From: Buddleja alternifolia
Lineage: Eukaryota > Streptophyta > Magnoliopsida > Lamiales > Scrophulariaceae
Direction: 5' to 3'
NCBI GenBank assembly: GCA_019426215.1
Contig: CM033396.1
Coordinates: 33,275,154-33,339,153 of the forward strand
DNA length: 64,000 nucleotides
A model generated the notes under the pieces. The model was not told the DNA's origin and did no database searches. It was given only the letters and a program-made list of their open reading frames with translations. This document shows, piece after piece, positions 11,848 to 23,584 of this stretch; position 1 is the stretch's first letter; every line of letters begins with the position of its first letter. The translations under genes were made by a program, and so were the position numbers.

Positions 11848-12848
11848 CTCAAAATGTGCCAAAAGCTGATGCACCTTCTCCTCCCGAGGTGGCTTTAGAG
11901 TTGGATGTTGATATGTCAACAGTGGTGGAAAGAGCTAAGAAAATAGAAACGGTCCTTTTGGAAGCTGAGATCTCTCCAGCCAAGAAAGCGACTGTGGATG
12001 CTGAGCGGTCATTATAAGTGGCCCTGATTGTCCCCACTCCAACTGGTCCCCCTCCTCCTGTGGTGAATTTCTTTCCAAGAGGCTATGATGAAAGCCTAGA
12101 GTATTACTATGTCTGGAGAGAAATGACTCTTCGGCAGATGATTCAGATGGACCTTACTTTTCAAACTTCTCTCCACAATCCTACTATTTCAGATGCTCAG
12201 AAATCAGAGTTTTCCAAGCAGCTAGCCACGCTAGGCCTTAAGTCCAAGAAGGAGATTATTGCTAATCTTGAGTATCTGGAGACTTCTCTCATCGATTTGG
12301 CAGAGTTTGAAAGCAACCGCTTTCAGGAAGTCGGCCGCATTTTTGAAAGCAATTATCTGTTCTGCCGCACTCATGTTCAAATAAAAAATCCTCAAATGGA
12401 CGATTGGGAGAAGAACCCCGATGAAGAACAGTTGAATCCAATGGGTTATTCTGCCCTGCCAAGAGTCGTCCATTCAGCTGCTAATAAGTCTTCACCAAAA
12501 CCCCTCCATTTATGGAAAGAAAAAGGAGAAATATTCAGAGAACACCCCAATCCAATTAATATCTGGGTTGAAGATGAAGCCCGAGAATATCTTGCCAGAG
12601 TCTGGGCCGATAACTTTGATATTGAAAAAGAAAGATTCAAGAAACTACTCGAAGCCAAGAAAGACAAAGAAATGGTTGAGAAACTCGGAAGACGCTGGAT
12701 ATTGGACACATCCAGGTGGGCTGAGGATTTTGTACTGCATTTCCATACGATGAAGAGATGCTCAAGTATCCGTTTCTTTTCAATTTTGGAATTGAGTACC
12801 GGCGTTGTGGATACGTCTTGTTTTTTCTTCAAAGGCGCGAATCTCTAG
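11848..12848 (+). pseudogene. Sirevirus env-like segment 3 (helical)
   Basis: The segment begins after an acceptor-like gtatcag (ending 11847). A stop near 12015 splits a short N-terminal part from a 276-codon ORF at 12018-12848. The longer part is rich in charged, helix-forming sequence, such as FDIEKERFKKLLEAKKDKEM, a probable coiled coil. It shares the composition of its neighbours and is best explained as more of the env-like region. I recognise no domain. Confidence 0.45.
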
Positions 12849-13204
12849 TGGAAGAGGTGAATTCTTTGCCTTATTTCAGATAAGGCATGGAACATTTCAT
12901 TCGTCATCAACTTTCTCAGATCAGTTAAGGAGAACGATGTGTTTATCATCCGCAACAAGATTTTGCTCAGCGTATCCAACTGGATCTAAATGAAGGCACC
13001 TCCACCAGCAAGCGAGATGCCCTTCCAAGTCCCAGTGAAGCGCATATGCATTTAACTGATGATCATGCAGAGTTTCATCGAAATAGAAGAGCGATTGTTT
13101 AGAATGCTCAATCATTGGATATCACCTTTAACTATATCTTTAGTTTTAATGACTTCCGTGGTTACAACCTTCATCCTGTCTTAATGTGTGAGTAGAACTT
13201 CTGA

Positions 13205-13777
13205 GTGGCCCAAATCCTTTCTCTTATTCGGCCAATGGATCAAGTGCTAGCTCAAGCGCTGATGTCTTTCTTAATGGACTTCATCAAATCTTACACATTT
13301 GGTGTAGTGATCCCGAAAGACGCTAATTTAGCGTTCAATACTGAAAAGCGCAAAGACACTTTGTTTTTCATTCCGAGATCATTCTACCTAAGTCCAAGGC
13401 ATATTTTGGAAGCGAATGGTCGAATCTGGGTTATACCTGTTCAAAGATCGACTTCTGTGGAAATCACAGAGTTGCAAATAAACCAGTCTCCTATTGTTGA
13501 AGACGCTCCGATTCTAGACGCTGATATCCAAATGGCAGAAGCCCCCAGTGCTCCAGTAGTTGAGATTCCACTTGTTGATAAAGTTGCGCAAATAGAAGCT
13601 GCAACTCAATCTTTTGATCAAGCGATTCAGGTAGTTAAGGACGAAATTGCCGAAGACCTCAAGGAACCTTTCATTAGAGACAAATCAAAGGGAAAGGCAG
13701 CAGTTTCAAGCTCATATGGACTCATTCCATCTCCTGAGCATCCTCCTTCCTCAGACTCAGATTCATATTGCGGCTAG
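13205..13777 (+). pseudogene. Sirevirus env-like segment 4
   Basis: A 190-codon ORF. The first half (near LSLIRPMDQVLAQALMSFLM) looks globular. The second half is acidic and Pro/Ala-rich (ADIQMAEAPSAPVVEIPLVD). The stretch between 12849 and 13204 carries related short frames with stops. I assign it to the env-like region by position only. Confidence 0.4.
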
Positions 13778-14341
13778 GAGGCAAAAGATTTCAAAAAGGC
13801 AGTAAGGGACTCGTTCCAGAATATTGAGGGTTCCTACTAAAAAATAATAGTCGATGATGAAATGCACATCAGGCTTGCCTCAGATACAATAAACTAATAT
13901 ATTTTAAACGCTGCGAGTAGGAGTACTGCATCAGTACTAGATCGGATGGTTCCCTTAATCACCGGCCTATCTGAAGAGTTCAATTGCTCACTAGCTGAGA
14001 AAGCTTCAGCGGATACTGAAAGACACAATATTTCCAATTTAGTAGGATAGAGTATCGTGAGCAAGTTTCTCTCCTCGTTGATGAAGTCGGATTACTCCGA
14101 CGAGATATCGCTTAGCTATGCTCTTCTTTTGATGAAGTCAAGAAGGAGGAAGAAGAAGAAAATCCAAAAGATCCCAAAGCCAAAGCCAAGGAGCCAATGT
14201 CCAAAACAGATAATAAAAATTAGCGCTCCATGTTTGAAGAGATTGTGAGTTTGAAAAGTTGCTCACAAAGAAACGAAAGCTAAGATACTTTAGAGGTATA
14301 GACATAGGCTTCCCGATCTGGATGTTGATTTTCTTGAGGGT

Positions 14342-14611
14342 ATGGGTTTTCATGCTTGTGCTGAACTCTTGAGGAGACCACTTAACTGGAAACCTTCAAA
14401 TGATCGAGTCCAGGATCTTTATCACGATCTTATATGGACGCTTGGAATTCCTCCAAGAGATTGGGTTAAAAGGCTGTTAGAACACAATATAAGCGCTAAA
14501 GAAAATTGTGAGGACTACAACGAAGTCTATCATACAACAATGATTGACATAGTTCTCCTAGATCCAGCAAATGAGATCTTACAAGAAGAGATGTCGAAGA
14601 AGCGATGGTGA
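14342..14611 (+). pseudogene. Sirevirus env-like segment 5 (C-terminal)
   Basis: An 89-codon ORF ends in TGA at 14609-14611, about 240 bases before the purine tract. It contains LLRRPLNWKPSNDRVQDLYH and is mixed charged and hydrophobic. It is the last coding-like stretch before the LTR and so probably the end of the env-like protein. No known domain is recognised. Confidence 0.4.
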
Positions 14612-14850
14612 AGATTATCGCTTATCTTGCTTTATTTTCTTTTATCGTCTGTTGCTTTACGTTGTTTTTCAGTGTAATCATTGTATGCTTCAAATATACT
14701 ATATGAATGAATGATTGAATACTGAAACATCTTATTGAAACTAATCTAACATTAGTTAACTCAACTAACTTTCTAAAGCTAACTTATATCTTTTGGCTTT
14801 TCTTCAAACTCTTGAACTATAAAAGAGTAAGAGTTAAGGTTTTGACATCA

Positions 14851-15906
14851 CCAAAAGGGGAAAATTGTTAGGAAATTTCATGTTAGATGTTTTGATGATG
14901 AGTAGGATTTTACGTTAATCCTCAAAAGATGTAAGTTTATGCTTTCACAGAATTACTGTATAAGCGTTTGAAAGTTTATTAATTTGTTAGGCTTGTAATT
15001 TTTATATTTATAGATTTTAGACTAAGTATTAGATACCAATGTACACGTACAAGAAAAGGTTCAAACTTTGCTGAAATACTCTTAAGAAAAACTTATATAC
15101 TCAATAGCCAAAATCCTTCAAGCTTTTCACATACATTCCAAAGACAGTCACCGATATCTCAAACATCATCATAAAAGAACCCTATACTCTTATTGAGATA
15201 TCCCAAGTTATTTGAACTTCTCAAAATCAAACAAACTTGTGACGAAAACCCTCAACCTCTTTTATCTGCGTGAGAAAGTTGTTGATTTACAAGTGACATT
15301 TCTGTGTGAGAGAAGCTTGTTGAAGAAGATCTTTAGTGGAGTTGAAGTCTGTGTGATCAAGGAGCTCAAGATCATCTTTCTTATCCTTTATTTTGTAGAA
15401 GCCTCTGTGTGACTCTTCAATTATCATCTTAGTGGATTTTCTCCGAGTGTTAAGGAAAAAAAGGACGTAGCTGGGGTTACATCACCCAGTGAACCTTACA
15501 TATCTTGGTTTATTTTACTATTTTATTGCTTTACTTTACTATTCACATCATATCTTTAAAAAGGCTTTAAAAACGGTTTAGCGACTATTTGGCTAAAAGA
15601 ACGCTAAGCTTAAAACCAATTCCACTGTGCCAACCCTGATTAAGTGATTTAAGCATTGCTCTATTCTATATGTTTAATAGTGACAAAATTTGTATAGAAG
15701 TTGTCACACTTAATAATTAATGATAAAGAAATTATTGTCATTATTGGTAATTGCCGAAATCACTAAGTCTAAGTTATCTTATCTTTAGCGCCTGACCTAG
15801 CGCTTTGCTTACCAAGCGTTCAAACTCTAAAGTGATACGAAATTTTTGAAGTAAAAAAAGACTTCAGAGTCTATTCAGCCCCCCTTCTAGACCCTTTCGT
15901 ATGCCA
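14851..15906 (+). repeat. Sirevirus polypurine tract and 3' LTR
   Basis: The tract ccaaaagggg at 14851-14860 is followed by a TGTTAGG start at 14866. The LTR holds a TATA-like ttatata near 15093 and ends in a C-rich stretch (cagcccccct) typical of Sirevirus LTR ends. The terminal CA is placed at 15905-15906 by inference. The next base begins CACTA transposase sequence. Confidence 0.6.
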
Positions 15907-15907
15907 C

Positions 15908-16560
15908 TTGGGATCACTAAATTTAATCTCCTAAGTTGGTCCTTGTGCTCTTCAACATATGGGTCAACCTCATCGGTGTTCTGGAGCACATATAGATGTG
16001 CCTGATCCCTTTGTGTGCAAGGAACACTCAGCCCGATACATAGATCTCATAAAAGCCGGTCCACATAGTTGTGTCTCTCTAACCAAGTGAACAGGTAGGT
16101 GAGTCATTATATAAAAAAATGCAGGTGGAAAGTACATCTCAAGCTCACACAAAGTGATAACAATTTGTTTCTGAAGTGTAGGCAATTGTTCAGGATCAAT
16201 CACCTTGCTCCACATTGCTTTGAAGAAGAAACACAATCTAGTTATAGTTTCTCTCACCATTTTTGGCGAAATGGCCCATATAGCAATTGGTAGCAAATGA
16301 TTCATGATTACATGACAATCATGAGTCTTCATGTGCTTTAACTTCAATTTCTTCATTGATACAAGACTGCTAATATTTGAAGAATACCCTTCTAGAGCTT
16401 TCAGTCCATCAAGAAACTCACATAATGCAATTTTTTCTTTCCTAGATAGAGTGTGAGCTGCTGGAGGCAAATAAGTACGTTTTCTCTTCTTTGTTGGTGC
16501 CAAATTACCTCTTATCTTTATTTCAACCAAGTCTAACCTTACCTTTATGCAATCTTTTCA
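15908..16560 (-). pseudogene. CACTA transposase C-terminal domain (DUF4218-type)
   Basis: The minus-strand ORF at 15970-16530 encodes the domain that follows TNP2 in plant CACTA transposases. Diagnostic blocks are LKLKHMKTHDCHVIMNHLLP, ITRLCFFF, KQIVITLCELEMYFPPAFF and HLVRETQLCGP. After the frame closes, another frame down to 15907 still reads family-like sequence (EVDPYVEEHKDQLRRL), so coding was cut by the adjoining LTR. The protein would be part of the transposase that binds and cuts element ends. Frameshifts make it inactive. Confidence 0.8.
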
Positions 16561-17660
16561 CTTTCCGGGCACATTTAGAAGTGTACAATGACACTATCAA
16601 ATACATTTTTCTCAATATGCATAATATCAAGAAAATGTTTAACATGTAAGGACTTCCAATACGGCAACTCAAAGAAAATTAACCTCTTTTTCCACCCAGT
16701 TTTTGCAAGGTCACCTGCAAAAGTCTTTCCAAATTTGATATCCAAGTCTTTTACCCAGTCAAGCACTTAGGAGCTCGACCTTCTTCTATCTTCTCATTGA
16801 AAGCTTTCTTCCACCGACGATATCGATATTTTCGATTCAGCCATCTCCGATGCCCTTGGAATACATATTTCTGAGAGTGTGACAATCGATATTGATCTAT
16901 ACTCTCGACACATATTGGGCATCCACATTGGCCATGTACACCATATTCCTCAAGATTAGCTCTTGCCGAAAAATCATTGATTGTTTCAAACAACATGACT
17001 CTGAGATTGAGACTTTCTTTTCTAAACCCATCATATACTTCAATACCGGTCTCCCACAACACCTTCAAATCCTCAATTAAAGGAGCCAAGTAGACATCTA
17101 GATCATTTCCAGGTTGTTTCGGCCCAAAATAAGTATAGGCATCATTATATGCTCATGCTTCATACATCCCGATGGGGGTAGGTTATAGATCATTAAAATC
17201 ACCGGCCATGTATTATATGAGCTACTTTTCAAGTCATGTGGTTTCATGACATCTATAGCCAATACAAGGTGTAGGTTTCTTGGTTCTTCCCCAAATTTTG
17301 GGAATCATCATCAATCTTTTTCCATTAAGGAGAATCTGAGGGGTGTCTAATCTTGTCATCTTCAATCTCTTTTTCAAGCCTTCTATCAGCATGTCAAGTC
17401 CTTGGCAAACTTTTGACTACTGTACATGCACCTAAATCTAGGTATTATGGGCAAATGCCATATTGTTTTGACAGGAGCAGATCCATTCTTCTTGTACCAT
17501 GAGGTGCCGCATTTTGGACACGCATTTAATGATGCATAGTCATTTCTAAACAATATACAATCATCGAGATAATCATGTATCCTCTCATATTCCATGCCAA
17601 TTAAGGTTAACATTCGTTTAGCCTCATAAGTACGATTATGTAACATATTAATCTCGGTAT
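16561..17660 (-). pseudogene. CACTA transposase core (TNP2 family)
   Basis: Minus-strand segments at 17386-17646, 17100-17385, 16751-17089 and 16575-16766 together give a TNP2 transposase. Blocks include a zinc-type CPKCGTSWY, the PSGCMKHEHIMMPILI region, NARANLEEYG-like sequence with CGCPIC, and HFLDIMHIEKNVFDS. Stops and frame changes separate them, including one after the block at 17386. The order matches the family and leads into the C-terminal domain. This catalytic protein is not functional as read. Confidence 0.8.
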
Positions 17661-17705
17661 CATGCTTTTTAATAGACCAAGTAAGTCTGTGAAGCTCTTA
17701 TCACT

Positions 17706-18143
17706 CTATCCATTGTTGGCTTTTAACTTGTAGAGGTTTAGAACTGCTTTCAATCTTGTGAATTTACTACCACTATACAGTGGTGTCTTTGAATCACTTA
17801 TTACAATGTCAAATATTTTAGGACAATTTGGCAAATCCTCCTCAATCACATTTGTCATCTCCTCCAAATAATCAGGCTCATAATCATCCATGTCCAAATC
17901 CTGTGATGGATATGATGTACCACCCAAATCATCTGACGTGGCACTGCTTTCACTGTGCCTTGTCCAATGTGTGTAACTTTTATCAATTCTATTACACACC
18001 AAATGATCTTCCAAGTCATGTGGACTAATTCTCTTTCCAAAACAACAACCAAAACACGGGTAAGTGATCCTAGTCGGATCTGGTGCATGCTCAACTGCAA
18101 ACTTGATGAACTCTTTCACCCCTTTCTCACATTGTTCTGACAT
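17706..18143 (-). pseudogene. CACTA transposase-associated N-terminal domain
   Basis: ATG at 18141-18143 (minus strand) opens a 145-codon ORF beginning MSEQCEKGVKEFIKFA. It matches the transposase-associated domain at the start of En/Spm transposases: CFGCCFGKRISPHDLEDHLV with paired Cys and His, then YTHWTRH, followed by an acidic linker rich in Asp and Glu. It is separated from the TNP2 core by only about 60 bases, with a stop between. The tandem array begins right upstream, so the promoter should lie in or beyond it. Confidence 0.75.
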
Positions 18144-18186
18144 ACGATCGGCTAAAATCCAACTTCAGTACAACTCTTGTCAAAAC

Positions 18187-21100
18187 ACTATAAAAGTTCT
18201 TTTAATTTTAATTTAATTTTTATTTTAATATTCAGAAGTTATTATTACTTTTTTCATAAATTATTATTCTTGCCATATCAAAGTTATTCTTTATATTTTA
18301 ATATTCTACAAATAAATGGACAAGGTCAGTAACTCCAATTAAAAGAAAATAGAATCAAGTAAAATGAAAAATATTGAAAGAATTTTTTATCGTTAATAAA
18401 TGAAGTATAGATGAATTTTATAGCATGAGAGGACGCCGTGTACAATATTGGTAAATTTTTTTAAGAAGCGTTTATATATTTCGAAATTACTATAAATTTA
18501 AGTTAGTATTTTTTTTTTACATGAATTACTTGTTTTACTTATCCATAAAATTGAGCTAACAAAAAAGCAATTGACAAAAATCTATTCAAATGCGCATTAC
18601 AGTAATTCATTTTCATATATACATCTTCAATTTCTTCATATTACAACCATACAAAATCTCCCGTTTTCCCTAGGTTACCGTAATATCACGTTTGGATCCA
18701 TAAAATTGAGCTCATAAAAATGAAATTGACGAAAAACCTATTCCAATTTGCATTACAGATTTAACATACTTCAATTTCATATCCAGATCTCAATTTGTTA
18801 ATCCTAAATACTATATCGTATACCTAAATAAGAAATGAATCATCTACACACAAAAAAGCCCTAGATCCACGAATTTTAGCTAAAATCATAGGTACAACAA
18901 ACAATTCAATGTAGAAAGACCTAGATTTCAATTGAGCTCACAAAAACACAGACGAAAAACCTATTCCAATTTACATTACAGTACTTCAATTTCTTAACCC
19001 TAAATACTATCTAGGATACCAAAACATAAATTAATCATTCACACAACCAAAAGCCACTAGATCCATGAATTCTAACCAAAATCACAGATACAACAAATAA
19101 TTCAACGTAGAAAAATTCAAATTTTATGTACAGTATACATAATCCAGCCAATGTACCTTATTTCCAAAATAAATAAGCCTACTGATATGTTGCCAGACCT
19201 GAATTTTTGCTTGTAGAACTACACAAATACATACAAAAAGACTATAAAAGTTCTTTTAATTTTAATTTAATATTTATTTTAATATTCAGAAGTTATTATT
19301 ACTTTTTTTATAAATTATTATTCTTGATATATCAAAGTTATTCTTTATATTTTAATATTCTACGAATAAATGGACAAGGTCAGTAACTCCAATTAAAAGA
19401 AGATAAAATCAAGTAGAATGAAAAATATTAAAAGAATTTTTTGTCATTAATAAATGAAGTATAAATGAATTTTATACCATGAGAGGACGCCGTGTACAAT
19501 ATCGATAAATTTTTTTAAGAAGTGTTTATATACTTTGAAACTACTATAAATTGATTTCAAAGTTAGTATTTTTTTTTTACATGAATTACTTGTTTTACTT
19601 ATCCATAAAATTGAGCTCACAAAAAAGCAATTGACAAAAACCTATTCAAATGCGCATTATAGTACTTCATTTTCATATATACATCTTCAATTTCTTTATA
19701 TTACAACCAGTCAAAATCCCCTCTTTTCCCTAGGTTACCCTAATATCACAATTGGATCCCTAAAATTGAGCTCATAAAAATGAAATTGACGAAAAACCTA
19801 TTCCAATTTGCATTACAGATTTACCGTACTTCAATTTCATATCCACATCTTCAATTTCTTAATCCTAAATAATATCTCGTATACCTAAATAAGAAATTAA
19901 TCATCTCCACAACAAAAATTCCTAGATCCATGAATTCTAGTTAAAATCATAAGTACAACAAACAATTCAGTGTAGATAAACCTAGATTTCAATTGAGCTC
20001 ACAAAAATACAGACGAAAAACCTATTCCAATTTACATTACTGTACTTCAATTTCTTAACCCTAAATACTATGTTGCATACCTAAACAATAAATTAATCAT
20101 CTACACAACCAAAAGCCACCAGATCCACGAATTCTAACCAAAATCACAGATACAACAAACAATTCAACGTAGAAAAACCTAGATTTTATGCACATTATAC
20201 ATAACCCAGCCAATGTACCTTATTTCCAAAATAAATAAGCCTACTGATATATTGCCAGACCTGAATTTTTGCTGCAAAACTACAAAAATACATATGAAAA
20301 GACTATAAAAGTTCTTTTAATTTTAATTTAATTTTAATTTTAGTATTTAGAAGTTATTATTACTTTTTTTATAAATTATTATTCTTGAAATATCAAAGTT
20401 ATTCTTTATATTTTAATATTCTACGAATAAATGGACAAGGTCAGTAACTCCAATTAAAAGAAGATAGAATCAAGTAGAATGAAAAATACTGAAAGAATTT
20501 TTTATTGCTAATAAATGAAGTATAAATGAATTTTATAGCATGAGAGGACGCCGTGTACAAAATCGATAAAAAAATTTAAGAAGTATTAATATATTTCGAA
20601 ACTACTATAAATTTATTTGAAAGTTAGTATTTTTTTTTTACATGAATTACTTGTTTTACTTATCCATAAAATTGAGATCACAAAAATGCAATTGACAAAA
20701 ACCTATTCGAATGGGCATTACAGTACTTCATTTTGATATATACATCTTCAATTTCTTCATATTACAACTAGTCAAAATCCCCCGTTTTCCCTAGGTTACC
20801 CTAATATCACGATTGGAACCATAAAATTGAGCTCATAAAAACAAAATTAACGAAAAACCTATTCCAATTTGCATTACAGATTTACGGTACTTTAATTTCA
20901 TATCTACATCTTCAACTTCTTAATCCTAAATACTATCTCGTATACCTAAATAAGAATTTAATCATCTACACAACAAAAAGCCCTAGATCCAGGAATTCTA
21001 GCTAAAATCATAGGTACAACAAACAATTCAATGTAGTAAAATCTAGATTTCAATTGAGCTCACAAAAACACAGACGAAAAACCTATTCCAATTTACATTA

Positions 21101-21362
21101 CAGTACTTCAATTTTTTAAAACCCTAAATACTATCTAGCATACCTAAACAATAAATTAATCATCTACACAACCAAAAGCCACCAGATCCACGAATTCTAA
21201 CCAAAATCACAGATACAACAAACAATTCAACGTAGAAAAACCTAGATTTTATGCACAGTATACATAACCCAGCCAATGTACCTTATTTCCAAAATAAATA
21301 AGCCTACTGATATATTGCGAGATTGGAATTTTTTCTTGCAGAACTACAAAAATACATTCAAA
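18187..21362. repeat. Three-copy 1.06-kb tandem array in CACTA 5' region
   Basis: Units start at 18187, 19241 and 20302 with actataaaagttctttt, so they measure 1054, 1061 and about 1061 bases and differ by scattered substitutions. Each unit contains three diverged sub-repeats of the type cgaaaaacctattccaattt with a following tacttcaatttctt block, so the repeat is nested at two scales. It carries no ORF. It lies between the transposase start and the element terminus, the place of the leader or promoter region of CACTA elements. Confidence 0.85.
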
Positions 21363-21479
21363 AAGTTTTTTAATGGGTATAAATTCGTATATATTATTAC
21401 ATTGAAACATTACTAGATAAGAAATTCAATGTCATTCATTATTTCAAACCTAATATATATACAATTATATACGTATAAA

Positions 21480-21705
21480 TACACCAAGAATCCATTACCT
21501 TTTGCTGCGAAGTTTAAGTGCGATGGAGGCGACGGTAGTGGCGGGTTGTACGGAGGCCGCGGCGGTGGGTTGTGCGGTGGCGGTCAGCGCAGTTTGTGGC
21601 AGTGGTACAACGGGAGATTGGGGGATCTCTATCTCTCTTTCTTTTGTTTTCAACTTTTTTGTTATTTTTGTTTTCTAGTGTGTGTGTGTGTATATATATA
21701 TATAT
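21480..21705 (-). other. GC-rich leader candidate of the CACTA element
   Basis: Read on the minus strand, this GC-rich island is followed by a donor-like aaaggtaatgg near 21500. It could be a first noncoding exon spliced over the tandem array to the transposase. The plus-strand Gly-rich ORF across it is probably meaningless. A short GT/AT microsatellite (21680-21710) borders it. Confidence 0.3.
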
Positions 21706-21720
21706 GTAATAGATGAACCA

Positions 21721-21945
21721 ATTACAGCGGTCATAAACAAAACCGCTGTAAAAGGTCTATTACAGTTGTTTTTTTATAACCGCTGTAATTGGTTCACCTA
21801 TTACAGCAGTTTATTTGAGAACCACTGCACGCTTTGGGCATATTACAGCGGTTCTATAATGAACCGCTGTAATTGTTGCCTCCGTTCAACGGTTCTACCT
21901 GAACCGCTATAATAATGGCGCTGTAATAACCCATTTTTGTAGTTG
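21721..21945. repeat. CACTA subterminal repeats and terminus
   Basis: At least nine copies or close variants of aaccgctgtaat or its reverse complement attacagcggtt occur in about 215 bases, in alternating orientation. Clear copies are near 21721, 21740, 21778, 21842, 21861 and 21901. Such arrays are the binding sites for the accessory protein in En/Spm elements. The terminus is ccatttttgtagttg at 21931-21945. Confidence 0.7.
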
Positions 21946-23277
21946 TGAGTGAGCAGCACGAAAGATCAAAATAAAGTCTCATATTGTAATAGCATTTATA
22001 AAACATCAACAGATGAATGAATTCTTGGTCCCTTCAAATGAGTTGTAGATATATGTTGTAGAAACTTAAATCGTCTCAATCCAATATTTTTAAAGAGAGA
22101 TATGGTCGAAATACCAAGAATTGCCAGCCCAACCAAGCCATTAGATGACTCGAGCCGCGACCTGAGTTTTTCTTGGCTGCAACTTGAGCTTCGAGGCTAC
22201 TGTTTCCTCGCACTGCAGCTCTGAAAAGTTCAGGTTGCGGCCTAGACGTGATTTGTGCTATAAATACAAGTCTGACATTTTTAGGTTTTCTTTTTCAGCA
22301 AGTTTTACTCTCCCTTTTGATGTTTTTACCATTTGGTAATATTTTAGCATTCAAGATGTGCATTAGAGGCTCAAATCATCAACCGGGCAATTGTAATTCG
22401 ATATCAGCACCTTGATTTGTGATAGTGATATTATTGTTCTTGGTCATCTTTCTATTTGAGTATTTGATTTTCTTGTTTATATGCATAGTTTTTTATGAAA
22501 TGCTTAACTAGAATGTACAACTAGATCATGTATTTCTTCAACCATTACAAGAATAAGATTAAATTGCTATCAATTAGGACCTTACGTTAGCAGCAACTAG
22601 GGATTAATATCAATGATTGGTCAATATTAGGATCTTTGGGGAAATCAAAGTCATTTGGATTAATTCATGTTAAGTGAATAGCTCTTGATGCCATCTCTCT
22701 TCTAGTTTTTAATGATCCGCCTTAGATTAATTGAAAGTCTAGTCATTAGATGAGTTTTAGGAGTAAGGATTTATGGATTGTATATCCATTAGTAAATTAT
22801 CCATAAGGAAAAAGCAAGAGGCTCATATGCTATAATTGGATTTCTTAGTTGGCTACTCAATTAAAATTAATCTTGTACATCAATGATCAAATTGAGAAGA
22901 TGATGGTTAATTACGATTGACCAGGTTTCTCTGTTATTGTTTACTTATCTTGTTTAATTGCTTGTTTCAATTTCATTTGCGCCTGGTTATCTTAAAATTG
23001 CAACCAACCCCTCTTTCTATTTCAATACTGCAAATATCTTCCAACTTATATTTGATCAACACTCCTTGGGCTCGAACCTTGCTTACTACTACCACAAGTG
23101 GTTATCAAGATAAAATTAAAAGTATATTTGGTGCATTACGACACACACTAATTCTATAAGCACCAAGTGCCATACAATATCGTCTTAGGGGAAAAGAGTC
23201 CAATGCCGGTTATTTATACTCAATTACACAATTAGTGCGGGATGGAGAGAATTCCATTCTCTTTAGATCTTCTATGT
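21946..23277 (+). mobile_element. Probable Ty3/gypsy LTR remnant
   Basis: No gene is supported. A promoter-like gctataaatac near 22257, a GC-rich block before it, and an end resembling Tat/Athila LTRs (ccttgggctcgaaccttgct near 23063, then ttggtgcattacgacaca near 23130) suggest a solo or truncated LTR. I could not find target-site duplications, so the limits are unknown and the call is tentative. Confidence 0.4.
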
Positions 23278-23584
23278 TGTTGAAGCCAATTCTGAAAATC
23301 CTACAGTCCAATATGGTTCAAAGTAGGGGTGGCAAAATGGTTTTGGACCCATGGGTCCAACCCAACCCAATAGGTTTTGGGTTGGGTTGGGTCCAAGGAA
23401 GTTTTTGTTGGGTAGACTTGGGTTGGGTTCTATTGGGTCCAAAAAAGTTTGGGTCCAACTTGGGTCCAACTTGGGTCCACTATGGGTCCAACTTGGGTCC
23501 TATTGGGTCCTAAATACATTCAAGTTGGGTTCAACAAGTAAAAATTAATTTTTAAAAAAACTTATAAATAATTCTAATATCAAT

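Larger units (their letters stand above)
8954..15906 (+). mobile_element. Sirevirus-like Ty1/copia element, 3' part
   Basis: Copia RNase H is followed by several kilobases of extra env-like coding sequence, then the purine-tract motif ccaaaagggg and an LTR. That architecture is characteristic of the Sirevirus (SIRE/Maximus) lineage. The 5' part is missing because the Athila element sits at the left junction; it may continue beyond the window. All coding parts are broken. The right end abuts CACTA transposase coding sequence, which points to insertion into that element. Confidence 0.7.
15907..21945 (-). mobile_element. CACTA (En/Spm) DNA transposon, left end truncated
   Basis: A minus-strand TNP2-type transposase, a 1.06-kb tandem array upstream of it and a terminal block dense in short alternating repeats make up one CACTA element. 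The right terminus reads on the minus strand as caactacaaaaatggg, close to the canonical cactacaaaaa start. The left end is cut by the Sirevirus LTR inside the transposase coding region; the rest may continue beyond the window. The transposase is broken by several stops. Confidence 0.75.

Noticed and set aside
21429..21716. 95-codon Gly-rich plus-strand ORF
   Set aside because: It crosses a GC-rich island and a GT/AT microsatellite; the composition explains it. The island fits better as a CACTA leader on the other strand.
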